DNA from: Methanomassiliicoccus luminyensis B10
Lineage (GTDB): Archaea; Thermoplasmatota; Thermoplasmata; Methanomassiliicoccales; Methanomassiliicoccaceae
DNA length: 64,000 nt
NCBI RefSeq assembly: GCF_000308215.1
Contig: NZ_CAJE01000014.1
Span: forward strand, 1-64,000
Direction of reading: 5' to 3'
The notes beneath the pieces were generated by a model. The model saw only the letters and a list, made by a program, of their open reading frames with translations, had not been told where the DNA came from and did not search any database. The position numbers were made by a program, and so were the translations under genes. Positions within the stretch are counted from its first letter, which is position 1. The number at the start of each line of letters is the position of its first letter. Shown piece after piece: positions 33,864 to 43,128 of the stretch.

Positions 33864-34197
33864 GAAGATACTTGATGGGACGAAAACATATGAATTCAGG
33901 AAGGTAAGATGCAAAAAAGAAATCACTACAATCGTTATCTATTGCACGAGCCCGGTTATGAAGGTCGTGGGCGAAGCAGTCGTATTTGATGTGCTCGAGA
34001 GCACCCCCGATGAAATTTGGGAAATGACATGCGACACTGCTGGCATAGACAGGGAATTTTTTGACAGCTATTACTCTGGAAGAGATAGAGCAATAGCATT
34101 TAGGATTGGGCAGGCAGTTAGATTCGAAGAGCCAAAAGAGCTTTCGGACTATGGGCTGTCATGGGCCCCGCAATCCTTTGCATACCTGAGTGGCTGA
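33823..34197 (+). CDS. ASCH-domain (PUA-like) protein
   Basis: 124 residues with the ASCH pattern: ILISINPEHVEKILDGTKTYEFRKVRC at the start (the KxxEFR core), then VIYCTSPVMKVVGEAVVFDVLE. ASCH domains are PUA-like and are thought to bind RNA or modified nucleosides. It begins inside the preceding GNAT gene and its 3' end overlaps the convergent DUF3850 gene by 49 bases. Confidence 0.8.
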   Translation: MSKILISINPEHVEKILDGTKTYEFRKVRCKKEITTIVIYCTSPVMKVVGEAVVFDVLESTPDEIWEMTCDTAGIDREFFDSYYSGRDRAIAFRIGQAVRFEEPKELSDYGLSWAPQSFAYLSG

Positions 34198-34451
34198 TGA
34201 TAATCCTCCTCGTCAAGGGTGATGCCAAGAATCGCATAGTCCTCGTCAAGGCCTTGAAATCGCCTTAGAATATACGTAACATTACAGACTATGGACCTGC
34301 CGGAATAGGCTACGCCGTCCCACTCGCGAAGCCATAGCTTGTCTCCAATCTCATATCCTCTGTCATCCCTACGAAGCTCGAATGTTTTTTTCCTTTCGGA
34401 GACAGCCAGGAAGTACTCTGGTAGCACTTTCAGTTCGTGGACCTTTGTCAT
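34149..34451 (-). CDS. DUF3850 (ASCH-like) protein
   Basis: 100 residues: HELKVLPEYFLAVSERKKTFELRRDDRGYEIGDKLWLREW is the DUF3850 signature, a PUA-superfamily domain related to ASCH, followed by VTYILRRFQGLDEDYAILGI. DUF3850 proteins are common in phages and mobile DNA. The third PUA-like protein or remnant within 2 kb. Confidence 0.82.
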   Translation of the reverse strand: MTKVHELKVLPEYFLAVSERKKTFELRRDDRGYEIGDKLWLREWDGVAYSGRSIVCNVTYILRRFQGLDEDYAILGITLDEEDYHQPLRYAKDCGAHDSP

Positions 34452-34701
34452 CTTCTGCCTTCGTGGGGATGCCCATCAGACCTATAAAATCTGACTCTAC
34501 ACACCCAGCCTAACTATGATTTATGAGGGCCGCTTGCATTTTAATCAATCTATAAGCCTGGGTATCAAACAATGAGGGGATTCTTTTCAACATTCTTCAT
34601 TAGAAGCAATACTGCTTGATAGAATTCCTACTTAGTCTGAACCTACTTAACCGATCGGCCCATCATTAAATCCTCCTGGAACGTTTAATGAGAGAATTCC
34701 T

Positions 34702-34962
34702 ATGGTAGAAGCGAAGAAACCAAAGGCAAAAGCGCCGGTAATCAAGAAATCGACCAAGAGCACAACGTCCCGACTAGGCAGTTCCAAGGTCCGGAGCGTG
34801 GAGAAGCGGAACATGGTCGCGTTGAACGAGAAGGTGATTGCCCACATGAAGCTCAAGGTCGGCGACGTCGTCAGCTACGCCGCCAACGAGGACGGCACCG
34901 TCACCATCAGGAAGGCCGCCAAGGGAAAGAAGAAAAAGACCGTGACATTAAGCCTGCGGTGA
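34702..34962 (+). CDS. Small AbrB/SpoVT-like DNA-binding protein with basic arms
   Basis: 86 residues. A Lys/Pro/Ala-rich arm (AKKPKAKAPVIKKSTKS) precedes a short swapped-hairpin-like core, VRSVEKRNMVALNEKVIAHMKLKVGDVVSYAANEDGTVTIRKA, which matches the AbrB 'v.l...v...L.lk.GD.v.....dg.i.i..' pattern, and a KGKKKKTV tail follows. The basic arms suggest sequence-independent DNA contact, perhaps as a chromatin-like protein. The 250 bases upstream hold no gene. Confidence 0.65.
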   Translation: MVEAKKPKAKAPVIKKSTKSTTSRLGSSKVRSVEKRNMVALNEKVIAHMKLKVGDVVSYAANEDGTVTIRKAAKGKKKKTVTLSLR

Positions 34963-34974
34963 GGCCGGGGGCGC

Positions 34975-35349
34975 TCAGCACCCCTCCTCCCCGCCGGTGA
35001 GCTGCAGCCCCACGATACCGACCACTATCAGTAGCACGAAGCCCATGCGCAGCAGGTCGGAGGGCTCGTCGAACAGTATGATGCCGGCGATCAGGGAGCC
35101 GATGGCGCCGATGCCGACCCATATGGAGTAGGCGGTGCCGACCGGGATCTTGCACTTCATCGCCAGCGCCAGCAGGTACATGCTCAGCGCCAGGAAGATG
35201 ACGGTCACGACGGCCCAGAAGAGGTCAGTGAAGCCTTCCGACAGCTTCATCGCCACCACCCACAGGGGCTCCATGGTGCCGGCCACCGTCAGGAGGGCCC
35301 AGCCCTTTCCGGCGGAGGCGCCGTTCTTGTTCAAGTAGTCACCCCCCAT
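34975..35349 (-). CDS. Small multidrug resistance (SMR) family protein, subunit 2
   Basis: 124 residues, four membrane helices. GTMEPLWVVAMKLSEGFTDLFW carries the conserved membrane Glu of helix 1, and IPVGTAYSIWVGIGAIGSLIAGIILFDEP is the typical helix 3. Starts 2 bases after its partner gene. Paired SMR genes often encode antiparallel heterodimers. Confidence 0.85.
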   Translation of the reverse strand: MGGDYLNKNGASAGKGWALLTVAGTMEPLWVVAMKLSEGFTDLFWAVVTVIFLALSMYLLALAMKCKIPVGTAYSIWVGIGAIGSLIAGIILFDEPSDLLRMGFVLLIVVGIVGLQLTGGEEGC

Positions 35350-35351
35350 TC

Positions 35352-35684
35352 TCAGGCCCCCGCGGTCATCTGCACGCCCACGATGCCGGCGATGATCAGG
35401 CATATGAACAGTATCCTGACGGGGGACGCCTTCTCCTTGAACAGCACTATTCCCCCGACCAGCGCTCCCACCGCCCCGATGCCGGTCCACACCGCGTACG
35501 CCGTGCCGACCGGCAGGTCCATGTCGATGCCCAGGGCCAGCAGGTACGTGCTGAGTGAAAGGAAGATCACCGTGACCACGGTCCACCCGAGATTCCTGAA
35601 CCCATGGGACTTCTTCATCCCGATGACCCATATGGGCTCCATCAACCCCGCCACGAGAATGAGGACCCAGGCAATAGAAAGCAT
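35352..35684 (-). CDS. Small multidrug resistance (SMR) family protein, subunit 1, Gdx/SugE-like
   Basis: 110 residues, four helices. AGLMEPIWVIGMKKSHGFRN with membrane Glu, and LPVGTAYAVWTGIGAVGALVGGIVLFKE resemble the guanidinium-exporting Gdx subgroup more than EmrE. First gene of the pair. No guanidine riboswitch pattern was recognised in the short leader. Confidence 0.82.
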   Translation of the reverse strand: MLSIAWVLILVAGLMEPIWVIGMKKSHGFRNLGWTVVTVIFLSLSTYLLALGIDMDLPVGTAYAVWTGIGAVGALVGGIVLFKEKASPVRILFICLIIAGIVGVQMTAGA

Positions 35685-35968
35685 ATGGTCTGGGTGCTAT
35701 CCAGTAACGTGTTAAAAATCTATTGGCCAAGCATTAGCTGAACCAGAACGTCAGGAGCATTCAAGATGCCTTCGTAATGCGGGAGCTTTTGTTTTTCATT
35801 ATGGGTGTGCCACAAACGCTCAAACTTTCTTTTGCGGATCGGAGCGCTCACTGCGCCACGTTGGGGGACTGAAAAACAGAATAAAGATTATTTTATGCTC
35901 AAGTGAAAAAGCGACAATTTTTATTATCTATTCACAAATTATATGTATCAGATTGCATTCCGGGCGAC

Positions 35969-37170
35969 ATGAGCAGTGGGTTCAGGCCGACGAGGGCATC
36001 GCTGTTGTTAATCCTCGCGGCATCCATGCTCACGCTGATGGGGGGCGCGGCCGTCGCGCCCGCTCTTCCACTAATCAGCGAGGCGTTCCCGAGGGCATCG
36101 GATACGGACATCTCGCTCATCATCACCCTTCCCTCGCTCGCCATTGCGCTCACCGGATTCGCCATCGGGCACCTTGCCGACAAGTACGGCAAGGTGAAGG
36201 TGCTCATTCTGTCCCTCGCAATATTCACCGTCGCGGGCTCTTCAGGATACTACCTGGGGACCGTCCAGTCCATCCTCGCCGGCCGGTTCGTCCTGGGGAT
36301 GGGGATCGCGGGAATGAGCGCCGCCTCCACCGCCCTCGTCGCCGCGTACTACACGGGGGTGTCCAGGACCAGGGTGATAAGCTACCAGTCCGCGGCCATC
36401 GGCCTCGGCGTGCTGGTGCTGGAAACATCAGGGGGCGGCCTGGCCACTTTCGGGTGGAGGGAGCCGTTCCTCATTTACCTCATCGGGGCTGTCATCCTGG
36501 TCGGGGTGGTGCTCACCCTCAAGGAGCCGGCGCGCGAGGACCGGGCGGAAGCTCAGGAGAAGGAGGGGGCGCGGGCGCGGTCGGGAAGGTCATTGCGCTC
36601 AGCTACCTGACGGTCTTCCTGATGATGTTCATGGGGTTCCTGCTCCCCACCAAGCTTCCGTACTACCTGTCCGAGATGGGGGCGAGCGCGCTTGTCAGCG
36701 GCCTGATGCTGGGGTGGCACGGCATCTGCAACGCGGGGACCTGCCTCATGTACCGCCGCATAGCAAGCAGATGCGGTAGGAGCGCCATCCTCACCTTTTC
36801 CTTCCTGCTGATGGGCATCGGGTTCGGCATGCTCTACTTCACCGGCTCCTACCTGGTGGTATTTGTCAGCGTGGCCCTCGTCGGCGCGGGAATGGGGATG
36901 ATAATGCCGGCCATGATAAACTGGCTCGCCACGACCGCCACGTCGAGGAACTCCGGGAAGATCATGGGAGGGTTCTATGTGGCCAACAACATCGGGCAGT
37001 TCTCCTGCTCCATATTGGCGGCGCCTATCCTCCTGTACGTAGTTTCGTACAGCAACCTCTTCCTGGCGATAGGGCTCCTTGCTTTCGCGGCGTGCGCCCT
37101 GTGCCTTTTTGCCACAATGGTTTCGCGGAAGAACGCGGATGATCCCGTAGGCGGATCGTGCCATCTCTGA
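35969..37170 (+). pseudogene. MFS transporter interrupted by a frameshift
   Basis: Residues 1–200 (MSSGFRPTRASLLLILAAS…; GFAIGHLADKYGKVKVL is the MFS loop 2–3 motif) are read in one frame, which stops at about 36610. The second half (VIALSYLTVFLMMFMGFLLPTKLPYY… to the end) continues in the −1 frame. The switch falls near GAAGGAGGGGGCGCGG (about 36560–36575), in the central cytosolic loop, as if one G had been lost or gained. Both halves are otherwise intact, with about 12 helices. It is either a recent pseudogene or a sequencing error in a G run. Confidence 0.75.
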
Positions 37171-37589
37171 TCATTTCCCGAACTAAAGGGTCTGGACCCT
37201 AGACCGCTAACAGTATGCTGGTAAAGAAAGAGGCTAAAAGGTTTTCGGCCCCAGTCCAGATCGGGCCGGGCGGCATACGTTCTGATCTAGAGATTGAGGT
37301 CCCAATCCAGGGACGAAACGCTAGATTGTCGTCACCGACATTTGTAATTAAACAAATATAATTTGTTATTTTCTCCATAATATGGAATATTAATTTGAAT
37401 AATAAACAATTATTCATAATATTTTTTATATCAAGTGTAATTTACACGCCGATAACGGAATGGGACCGTCCTCCACCCGACGGGTGAAAAACAGGCAGTG
37501 GAGTCAGGCATTCGCGCTCAGGGCGCTGCGTCCTCTCATGGCTGGGACCGAATAATATTAAAAAGATTATGCTATTCACGTGAGTTATC
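37171..37589. other. Gene-free stretch with AT-rich core
   Basis: 419 bases. The first 150 are GC-rich with an inverted repeat (GGGTCTGGACCCTAGACC, about 37189–37206). About 37335–37445 are strongly AT-rich with many TATA-like runs. GCACCCGACGGGTG-like hairpin sequence follows near 37477, and AATAATATTAAAAAG (about 37550–37564) is the probable promoter of the next gene. No supported coding sequence. Confidence 0.4.
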
Positions 37590-38168
37590 ATGCCTCGGGT
37601 GTCTAAAAAGCAGAACAGGATGGATGTGGACAAGGTCACCAAGCTGTTGCTCTCCCATCCCGAGCTCGAAGTGGAGGCCATAGTTCAGCAGACCGGCCTG
37701 TCCAACCAGCAGGTGTACAAGATCCTGCGCGACCTGGAGAACGAAGGGATCATCTTCGGGAACACCCGGCTGCTGGACCTTTCGAAGATCAACAGGAAAA
37801 GGTTCCTGATCCTGGCCAAGAGGAGCGGGGTGATCCCCAACCCAAACACCGTGGAGATGGCGCTGTACGGCAAGGAGTTCATGAGCCGTTTGGCCGAAGA
37901 GAAGATCGACATCATCCCCGAGGACGATTTTACCTGCAACGGCGAATGGGACATGATAACCGTCATCGTCGCCGAGAACGCGCTCCAGGCGAACAAATAC
38001 GTTGATTTCCTGAGGGCCGTATCACAGGACCAGTTCTCGAAGTTCTCCATGGTCGAGGTCCTGTTCACGACGAAGAAGAACACCGTGGGGACGCCGGACA
38101 TCGAGGATTTCGCCCAATACATCTCCGAGGTATCGTCGTACCGGAAGAAGTATGGGCTGACCCCATGA
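37590..38168 (+). CDS. Winged-helix (Lrp/AsnC-like) transcription regulator
   Basis: 192 residues. N-terminal HTH: KVTKLLLSHPELEVEAIVQQTGLSNQQVYKILRDLENEGIIFGNTRLLD. The C-terminal part (DMITVIVAENALQANKYVDFLRAVSQDQFSKFSMVEVLFTTKK) resembles the RAM ligand-sensing ferredoxin-like fold of Lrp proteins. Its target is unknown; the next gene is a decayed transporter. Confidence 0.75.
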   Translation: MPRVSKKQNRMDVDKVTKLLLSHPELEVEAIVQQTGLSNQQVYKILRDLENEGIIFGNTRLLDLSKINRKRFLILAKRSGVIPNPNTVEMALYGKEFMSRLAEEKIDIIPEDDFTCNGEWDMITVIVAENALQANKYVDFLRAVSQDQFSKFSMVEVLFTTKKNTVGTPDIEDFAQYISEVSSYRKKYGLTP

Positions 38169-38192
38169 ACGCCTCTCGATGACGGATGACAA

Positions 38193-38628
38193 ATGCGCAG
38201 CCCCCTTATCCACAAAAGCCTAAGGGGCCGGTTCCTGCTGCTCCTGGCATGCGTCGTCAACGGCATCGATGCGCTGGGCATCCTTAGACTGGGAGGGGGC
38301 TTCTTTTCTGCACTGTCGGGGAACACGGTACTGCTCGGCATCACCGCAATCTAGGGTCGATACGAGGAACAATCCTGTGCCCCATGGTGTTCCTGGGCTT
38401 CGTCCCAGGGGCGGTGGCCGGAGCGCTTCTTCTCCGTCGAATCCCCCAGAAACTCACAGTGAGTCGGCCAGAATATCAGGCGACGACGAGCTCCCTGTTT
38501 ATCGTCGTGCATTCATGCTAGGGTGTTCATCCGGCACAGCGTTCGATAGCCAGCAAGCTCGATCCGTGAGATCCGCTCAGATAATAACCGGCGCCGCGGT
38601 CCTGATGCTTGCGTGTTACAATTCATAA
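38193..38628 (+). pseudogene. Decayed DUF1275 (YoaK-type) membrane protein
   Basis: ATG at 38193 opens LRGRFLLLLACVVNGIDALGILRLGGGFFSALSGNTVLLGI, a good match to the DUF1275 N-terminus (the 'G.vDa.gf..lg..F.s..TGN.v.lG' pattern), and then hits TAG at about 38352. Further recognisable pieces lie in other frames: MVFLGFVPGAVAGALLLRRIPQ and, near the end, IITGAAVLMLACYNS. At least two frame changes plus stops, so not functional. Confidence 0.65.
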
Positions 38629-38913
38629 ATTCTTAATACTCTGACCTCTCTCCCTGTGTCAGTCCCGATGAGATGATCCCCGGATGATCGTCAGCTCAGC
38701 GTCATTATTGGCAGGGCAAATCCATTCCGCGCACTGTCGGCCCACCGGGAGGCCAAGGGAGAAGACCCTCGCATACAAAGGACGCATATCATCCATGATC
38801 GAGCATCGTGCCGCTAGAGGGGCATTTCCGCCACGAACAGGGCGCGTCCGACTCGTGCCGCGTCATATGCCCGCGGCTACGCCGAGAAGGCCGGGAACTG
38901 AGAGGCAAACAAC
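38629..38913. other. Intergenic region before the ABC ATPase
   Basis: 285 bases after the decayed gene. No supported gene or clear palindrome was found. AAATTCTTAATACTC (about 38628–38642) is a possible TATA region, far from the ATPase start. Confidence 0.3.
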
Positions 38914-39783
38914 ATGTTAGAAGTAAGCGGCATCGAGTTCTCGTACGATGAAAGGAGGATAATCGAAGATGTCTCATTCCAGGCAAAGGGCAACCGGATC
39001 GTGTCCATACTTGGCCCGAACGGGGTGGGAAAAACAACGCTTCTCAAGTGCATATGCAATTTCCTGAAGCCTCAGAAAGGTAAGATCACCATCGACGGGA
39101 ATGATGTTTCCCAGCTATCGAGCAGGGACCTCGCGAAGTACATCGGGTACGTTCCTCAGAGGGTTTCCACCACGAAGTCCACGGTGTTCGACTCGGCGCT
39201 CATCGGGCGCAGACCATACATCGAGTGGTCCACCACGAAGCGCGATCTGGAGATCACGTGGAACGCCCTGGACGCATTAGGCGTCTCCGATCTGTCCCTG
39301 AGATATGTCGACGAGATCAGCGGAGGGGAGCTGCAGAAGGTGCAGATCGCACGGGCCATCGTCCAGGAGCCGGAGGTCCTGGTCCTCGACGAACCGACCA
39401 ACAACCTGGACATCGCCAACCAGCACATCATGATGCGCACGATCATCGGAGCGGTGCGTTCGAGAGGGATGTGCACCATCATGACCATGCACGACATCAA
39501 CCTGGCGGTCCACTATTCCAATGACCTCATGTTCATAAAGGATGGCAAGGTCCACGCCTACGGCGGCAGGGAGATTGTCACTGAGGACCTGATCCGCGAA
39601 GTGTACGGGATAGAGGCTGATGTCATCGTTCACAAGGGGGTCCCGTTCGTCATCCCTCACGCCATGGACCTCGATGCCCCCTGCGCCGGGGAGGATGGCC
39701 CGAGCCCCTTCGTCATGTCGGACCCCGCCCCCGAGGCATTGGAGCCGGCAGGGGAGATTGCCGGGGCTAGAGGTTCCAGGTGA
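38914..39783 (+). CDS. ABC transporter ATPase, iron-siderophore/cobalamin (FecE/BtuD) type
   Basis: 289 residues. Walker A GPNGVGKTT, Q-loop YVPQRV, signature EISGGELQKVQIARAI, Walker B VLVLDEPTNNLD and H-switch MTMHDIN are complete. A variable tail follows (about 245–289) with HAMDLDAPCAGED. It is encoded on the opposite strand to its likely permease and binding protein, which is an unusual split; its 3' end overlaps the methyltransferase gene by 17 bases. Confidence 0.88.
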   Translation: MLEVSGIEFSYDERRIIEDVSFQAKGNRIVSILGPNGVGKTTLLKCICNFLKPQKGKITIDGNDVSQLSSRDLAKYIGYVPQRVSTTKSTVFDSALIGRRPYIEWSTTKRDLEITWNALDALGVSDLSLRYVDEISGGELQKVQIARAIVQEPEVLVLDEPTNNLDIANQHIMMRTIIGAVRSRGMCTIMTMHDINLAVHYSNDLMFIKDGKVHAYGGREIVTEDLIREVYGIEADVIVHKGVPFVIPHAMDLDAPCAGEDGPSPFVMSDPAPEALEPAGEIAGARGSR

Positions 39784-40558
39784 CCAGCCTCAACCTGTTG
39801 GTCCGCGCGTAATGGACCGTACCGTCATCCGTCATTGGTTCGAGCACTTTCCGTATCGCCGGATCCAGCTCGGGCCCGAGACCGTAGGGTTGGAAATCGT
39901 TGGCAATTTTGAGCAGGGCCTCGTCGAATGACAGGCTCAGTTCGATCCTCGCGCTGAACTCCCGGGCCTGGGGGCTCCGGCCCATGGTCCTGAGGTTATC
40001 CAGCGTCGCGGTTGATCTCCGGGAATCGAACGAGTAGTTCCTCCCGAGCGCCTTCCATACTTCCGCGCAAAGATCGTCCCATCCGTTCTCGATCCACGAT
40101 ATGCTCGCGCATGAACGCTCGGCACATCGTTCCATCCTCCCGAGGAATTCCATGGACCCGGCGCCGGGGCACAGTGCCGACATGACAACGGAGTGCTTTT
40201 CCTTGGGCACATAGTCCTTGAAATCCATCTGGAGACGCTTCAGGTTGTGCAGTCCCAGTTCCCGCGCGGAGGAGAACAGCCGGTCTAGCATCTTCGGCGA
40301 CGTGTCGAGGCAGGTGACGGACCTCACCATCGGGGCGATCCTGAGGCTATACGTGCCCGGTCCGCTTCCCAGTTCCAGAACGGTCCTCCCGCGGTCCAGC
40401 GTCCCGTTGGCGCGGAGGTGCTCTACAATCTCGTCGACCATCGTCCCCTGCTGGACGCTGGAGTATGAATCCGCGATGCCGTCCCAGAACCGGAGGGTCT
40501 TCTCGTAGCTGAACCCTTCTCCCGAGAAGGGGTGGGAAGCGGGGGGCCGGCCGTTCAT
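39767..40558 (-). CDS. SAM-dependent methyltransferase associated with the ABC importer
   Basis: 263 residues with a class I Rossmann methyltransferase core: VLELGSGPGTYSLRIAPMVRSVTCLDTSPKML (SAM-binding motifs I and II), then HSVVMSALCPGAGS. The ATG overlaps the permease stop as ATGA, so it is translated with the importer. Methyltransferases of this kind occur beside metal/corrinoid uptake genes in several anaerobic archaea and may modify a chelator or a corrinoid, which is an inference. Confidence 0.8.
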   Translation of the reverse strand: MNGRPPASHPFSGEGFSYEKTLRFWDGIADSYSSVQQGTMVDEIVEHLRANGTLDRGRTVLELGSGPGTYSLRIAPMVRSVTCLDTSPKMLDRLFSSARELGLHNLKRLQMDFKDYVPKEKHSVVMSALCPGAGSMEFLGRMERCAERSCASISWIENGWDDLCAEVWKALGRNYSFDSRRSTATLDNLRTMGRSPQAREFSARIELSLSFDEALLKIANDFQPYGLGPELDPAIRKVLEPMTDDGTVHYARTNRLRLVTWNL

Positions 40559-41667
40559 GCTTCGACCTTCTTTCGCCTGTAGCCTCTGATAAGAAGGTAC
40601 AGGAACAGCGGGCCTCCCAGGAACGACGTGATGATGCCCACTGGCAGCGTGAAGGCCATCAGGTTCTGCCCGATGCAATCGGACAGCAGGAGGATCATGG
40701 CGCCAAGCATCATCGATCCCGGAAGGACGTACCGATGATCGTTGCCGAGGAACATCCTCACGATGTGCGGACCGAGCAGGCCTACGAACGCGATTATCCC
40801 CATGAACGAAACGACCACCGAGGTCAACAGCGCGGCCAGGAAGAGCGTGATTATCCTGAGCCAGTTGACGTCGATGCCCAGAGACCTTGCCACGTCATCC
40901 CCGGCGTCGAGCGCGTTGTAGTCCCACCTCTTCCAAAGAAAATACAAGATGGTCGCCGATGATACCACGGCGAGTATCGTGAGCTCATTCCATGGCGCCT
41001 TTCCGAGGGAGCCGAACTGCCAGAACACGATGGCCGAGAGCGCATAATCGTTGTAGATGTACTGGAGCATGCTGATCCCGGCAGAGAAGATCGAGCTCAG
41101 CGCGACCCCCGCGAGGACCATGGTCTCGGGGCTGACCTTTGTGATCTTAACGAGCAGGATGATTATCCCCGTCGCTATCAGCGACCAGGAGAACGCGCTT
41201 ATCGTGACCAGGTAGGGGTTGTTTATGACTATGGAGGCGTGGCTCTGGCCTACGATCATCCCACCGCCCAGAGCCACGATGCCCAGGGACGCGCCGAACG
41301 CGGCCGCGTTCGATATCCCGAGGGTGTACGGGGACCCCAGGGGGTTCCTCAGGACACATTGCATCACCGCTCCGGCGATGCCTAGCACGAAACCCGCGAG
41401 CAGGCCCGATATGATCCTGGGCAGGTACAGGTTCCAAACGAGGATGACGTCGACCTTTTCGTTCAGAGGGCTTTCCTTGTCAAACACTATCCTGGCCAAT
41501 TCGGAGAAGGTTATCGTCCCCACGTCGATCTTGAGGACCGCGATGGACGTTACGACCAGTAACACCAAGAGCACGGCTAGGAACAGGGACTTCCTCTTGG
41601 AGTGGGCGATATAGCCATCGATCCCGATCTTCGACCTGATCACGACTTTGTCCAGAACGTCGTTCAT
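40555..41667 (-). CDS. FecCD/BtuC-type ABC permease
   Basis: 370 residues, about 10 membrane helices after a 30-residue cytosolic start. LPRIISGLLAGFVLGIAGAVMQCVLRNPLGSPYTLGISNAAAFGA is the diagnostic FecCD segment; DDVARSLGIDVNWLR and GFIGLLGPH-like GIIAFVGLLGPHIVRM follow. Forms the channel for the binding protein encoded next. Confidence 0.92.
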   Translation of the reverse strand: MNDVLDKVVIRSKIGIDGYIAHSKRKSLFLAVLLVLLVVTSIAVLKIDVGTITFSELARIVFDKESPLNEKVDVILVWNLYLPRIISGLLAGFVLGIAGAVMQCVLRNPLGSPYTLGISNAAAFGASLGIVALGGGMIVGQSHASIVINNPYLVTISAFSWSLIATGIIILLVKITKVSPETMVLAGVALSSIFSAGISMLQYIYNDYALSAIVFWQFGSLGKAPWNELTILAVVSSATILYFLWKRWDYNALDAGDDVARSLGIDVNWLRIITLFLAALLTSVVVSFMGIIAFVGLLGPHIVRMFLGNDHRYVLPGSMMLGAMILLLSDCIGQNLMAFTLPVGIITSFLGGPLFLYLLIRGYRRKKVEA

Positions 41668-41716
41668 GTGGCATCCTCTTGGAAATAAGAACGCTGGCCG
41701 AAGCCAGCGAAAGGGT

Positions 41717-42988
41717 TTATGCAGGCACTCCGAAGGTCATGCTTCCGTCGCTACCGATGGTTATCTCCCCGTAGACAGGGTTCGCGCGCCGCCCCATGTA
41801 GGCATTGTTCATGTCCTCATAGATAGTGGTCGGCGTGGTAGGCGCAGGAACACCAGAAGAGGCCATGTCACGGTTGGACATGTGGCTTCCGAGGAAACCG
41901 TCCAGCACCGCATTGACCTTCGCTTCGAACTGTTCTTCGGTAAGCAGCCCGTACGCATCCTTGAGGATCTGGTAGGCCGAGATCAGGATGTTCTCGTAGT
42001 TGATGCCGGTCCAGATGTACGGGAACGCCACGTACGCATCGTGTTCCTCGAACAGCTGCAGGATGCCTTTGGAGGTCATGTCGCCGCACATGTACAGCCC
42101 GGTAGCATCAAGGAACAGCATCACTTCGGAGCCGGTTTTTTCGGCGGCATCTACCGATTCCTTGATCTTGGTGGCGGAGTACGTGCTGACCCCCGATCCC
42201 TCCATGTCCATCTCCTCGCCGGCCAGGATGTTGTTGACACCCGCTAGCGCGAATGGCATGTAGTAGGCGATGGAGGAGTCGGCACCGTGGGCCCCGTTGT
42301 ACGCTAGCGCGCCGATGTAGGCGCTCTTCTTTTCGGTCACCGTCGCCGCGATGCTCCTGATGTCTGCGACATAGAAGCTGATGGCGTCGAGCAGCTCCTC
42401 TCCCCTCTCCTCCATATTCAGCGCCTTGGAGATCAGGCTGATCTGGGCCTTGAGGGAGTCTACCACCTCGAAGGTCTCCGGTTCGAGGAAGGTGTAGATG
42501 TAGCCGATGGACAGGACGTTGAGGCCCCCGTCCACGAGCGACTTGTATTCATTGGGGTAGTCGGTGATGAACCCTTCTGGGACGATCACGATGGACGGCT
42601 GCGCCTTCAGTATGTTCGCCACGTCCGCGGGGGTGATCCCGCAGTTGGTGTGGGAGAAGTCATTTTCATCTGACTCGTCTACATCGGCAAGGGCGCGGCC
42701 GTAGTACATGAACGTTTTCCCCATGAAGTTGGTCCGGTCATTGATATCGATCATTATGCACTTGTCAGCAAGCCCAAAGTAGGTCATCCATCTGAACGAG
42801 TCTTGACCGATGGCCACTATGCCGTTGTCGAGATTCTCCACCACTTGGATCTCGCGCCCGACGAAATCGACGTTCTCGCCAACCACATCTTCGGCTTTCC
42901 CCCCATCCCCCAGCAAAGTTATCGCGGCAATCCCCGCGACCAGCAGGACCGCTACGACAATAACCGCAAAAATCTTTTTCTGCTCCAT
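41717..42988 (-). CDS. Periplasmic-type substrate-binding protein of the FecCD importer
   Basis: 423 residues from ATG 42988 (GGTGGGC upstream). A signal anchor (KKIFAVIVVAVLLVAGIAAITLL) without a lipobox cysteine, then a PBP2-like clamshell: VENLDNGIVAIGQDSFRWMTYFGLADKCIMID, ANILKAQPSIVIVPEGF and YENILISAYQILKDAYGLL. The C-terminus is longer than usual with PAPTTPTTIYEDMNNAYMG. Substrate could be iron chelate, cobalamin or haem. It is 49 bases upstream of the permease. Confidence 0.85.
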   Translation of the reverse strand: MEQKKIFAVIVVAVLLVAGIAAITLLGDGGKAEDVVGENVDFVGREIQVVENLDNGIVAIGQDSFRWMTYFGLADKCIMIDINDRTNFMGKTFMYYGRALADVDESDENDFSHTNCGITPADVANILKAQPSIVIVPEGFITDYPNEYKSLVDGGLNVLSIGYIYTFLEPETFEVVDSLKAQISLISKALNMEERGEELLDAISFYVADIRSIAATVTEKKSAYIGALAYNGAHGADSSIAYYMPFALAGVNNILAGEEMDMEGSGVSTYSATKIKESVDAAEKTGSEVMLFLDATGLYMCGDMTSKGILQLFEEHDAYVAFPYIWTGINYENILISAYQILKDAYGLLTEEQFEAKVNAVLDGFLGSHMSNRDMASSGVPAPTTPTTIYEDMNNAYMGRRANPVYGEITIGSDGSMTFGVPA

Positions 42989-43128
42989 GCCCACCGTTAA
43001 TGAATTGCCCTTGATAATACTTTTTGAAATTTCGTGTTACTGACATATCGGGCTTGATCGATACCCACGCCACGTTCCTTCGGCCACCCCACCGCAACAC
43101 TTTTCTAGCGTTCGAAAGTCGTTCGCAG

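Noticed and set aside
36555-36580. Programmed −1 frameshift in the MFS gene
   Set aside because: The site is a G run but not a canonical slippery heptamer, and no reason for programmed shifting in an MFS protein is known.
37199-37417. Small minus-strand frame in the AT-rich gap
   Set aside because: No ribosome site, no family resemblance, and it spans a promoter-like AT-rich region.
38193-38360. TAG stop in the DUF1275 gene as a pyrrolysine codon
   Set aside because: Reading through TAG does not restore the family sequence; the next recognisable piece is in a different frame, so decay is simpler.
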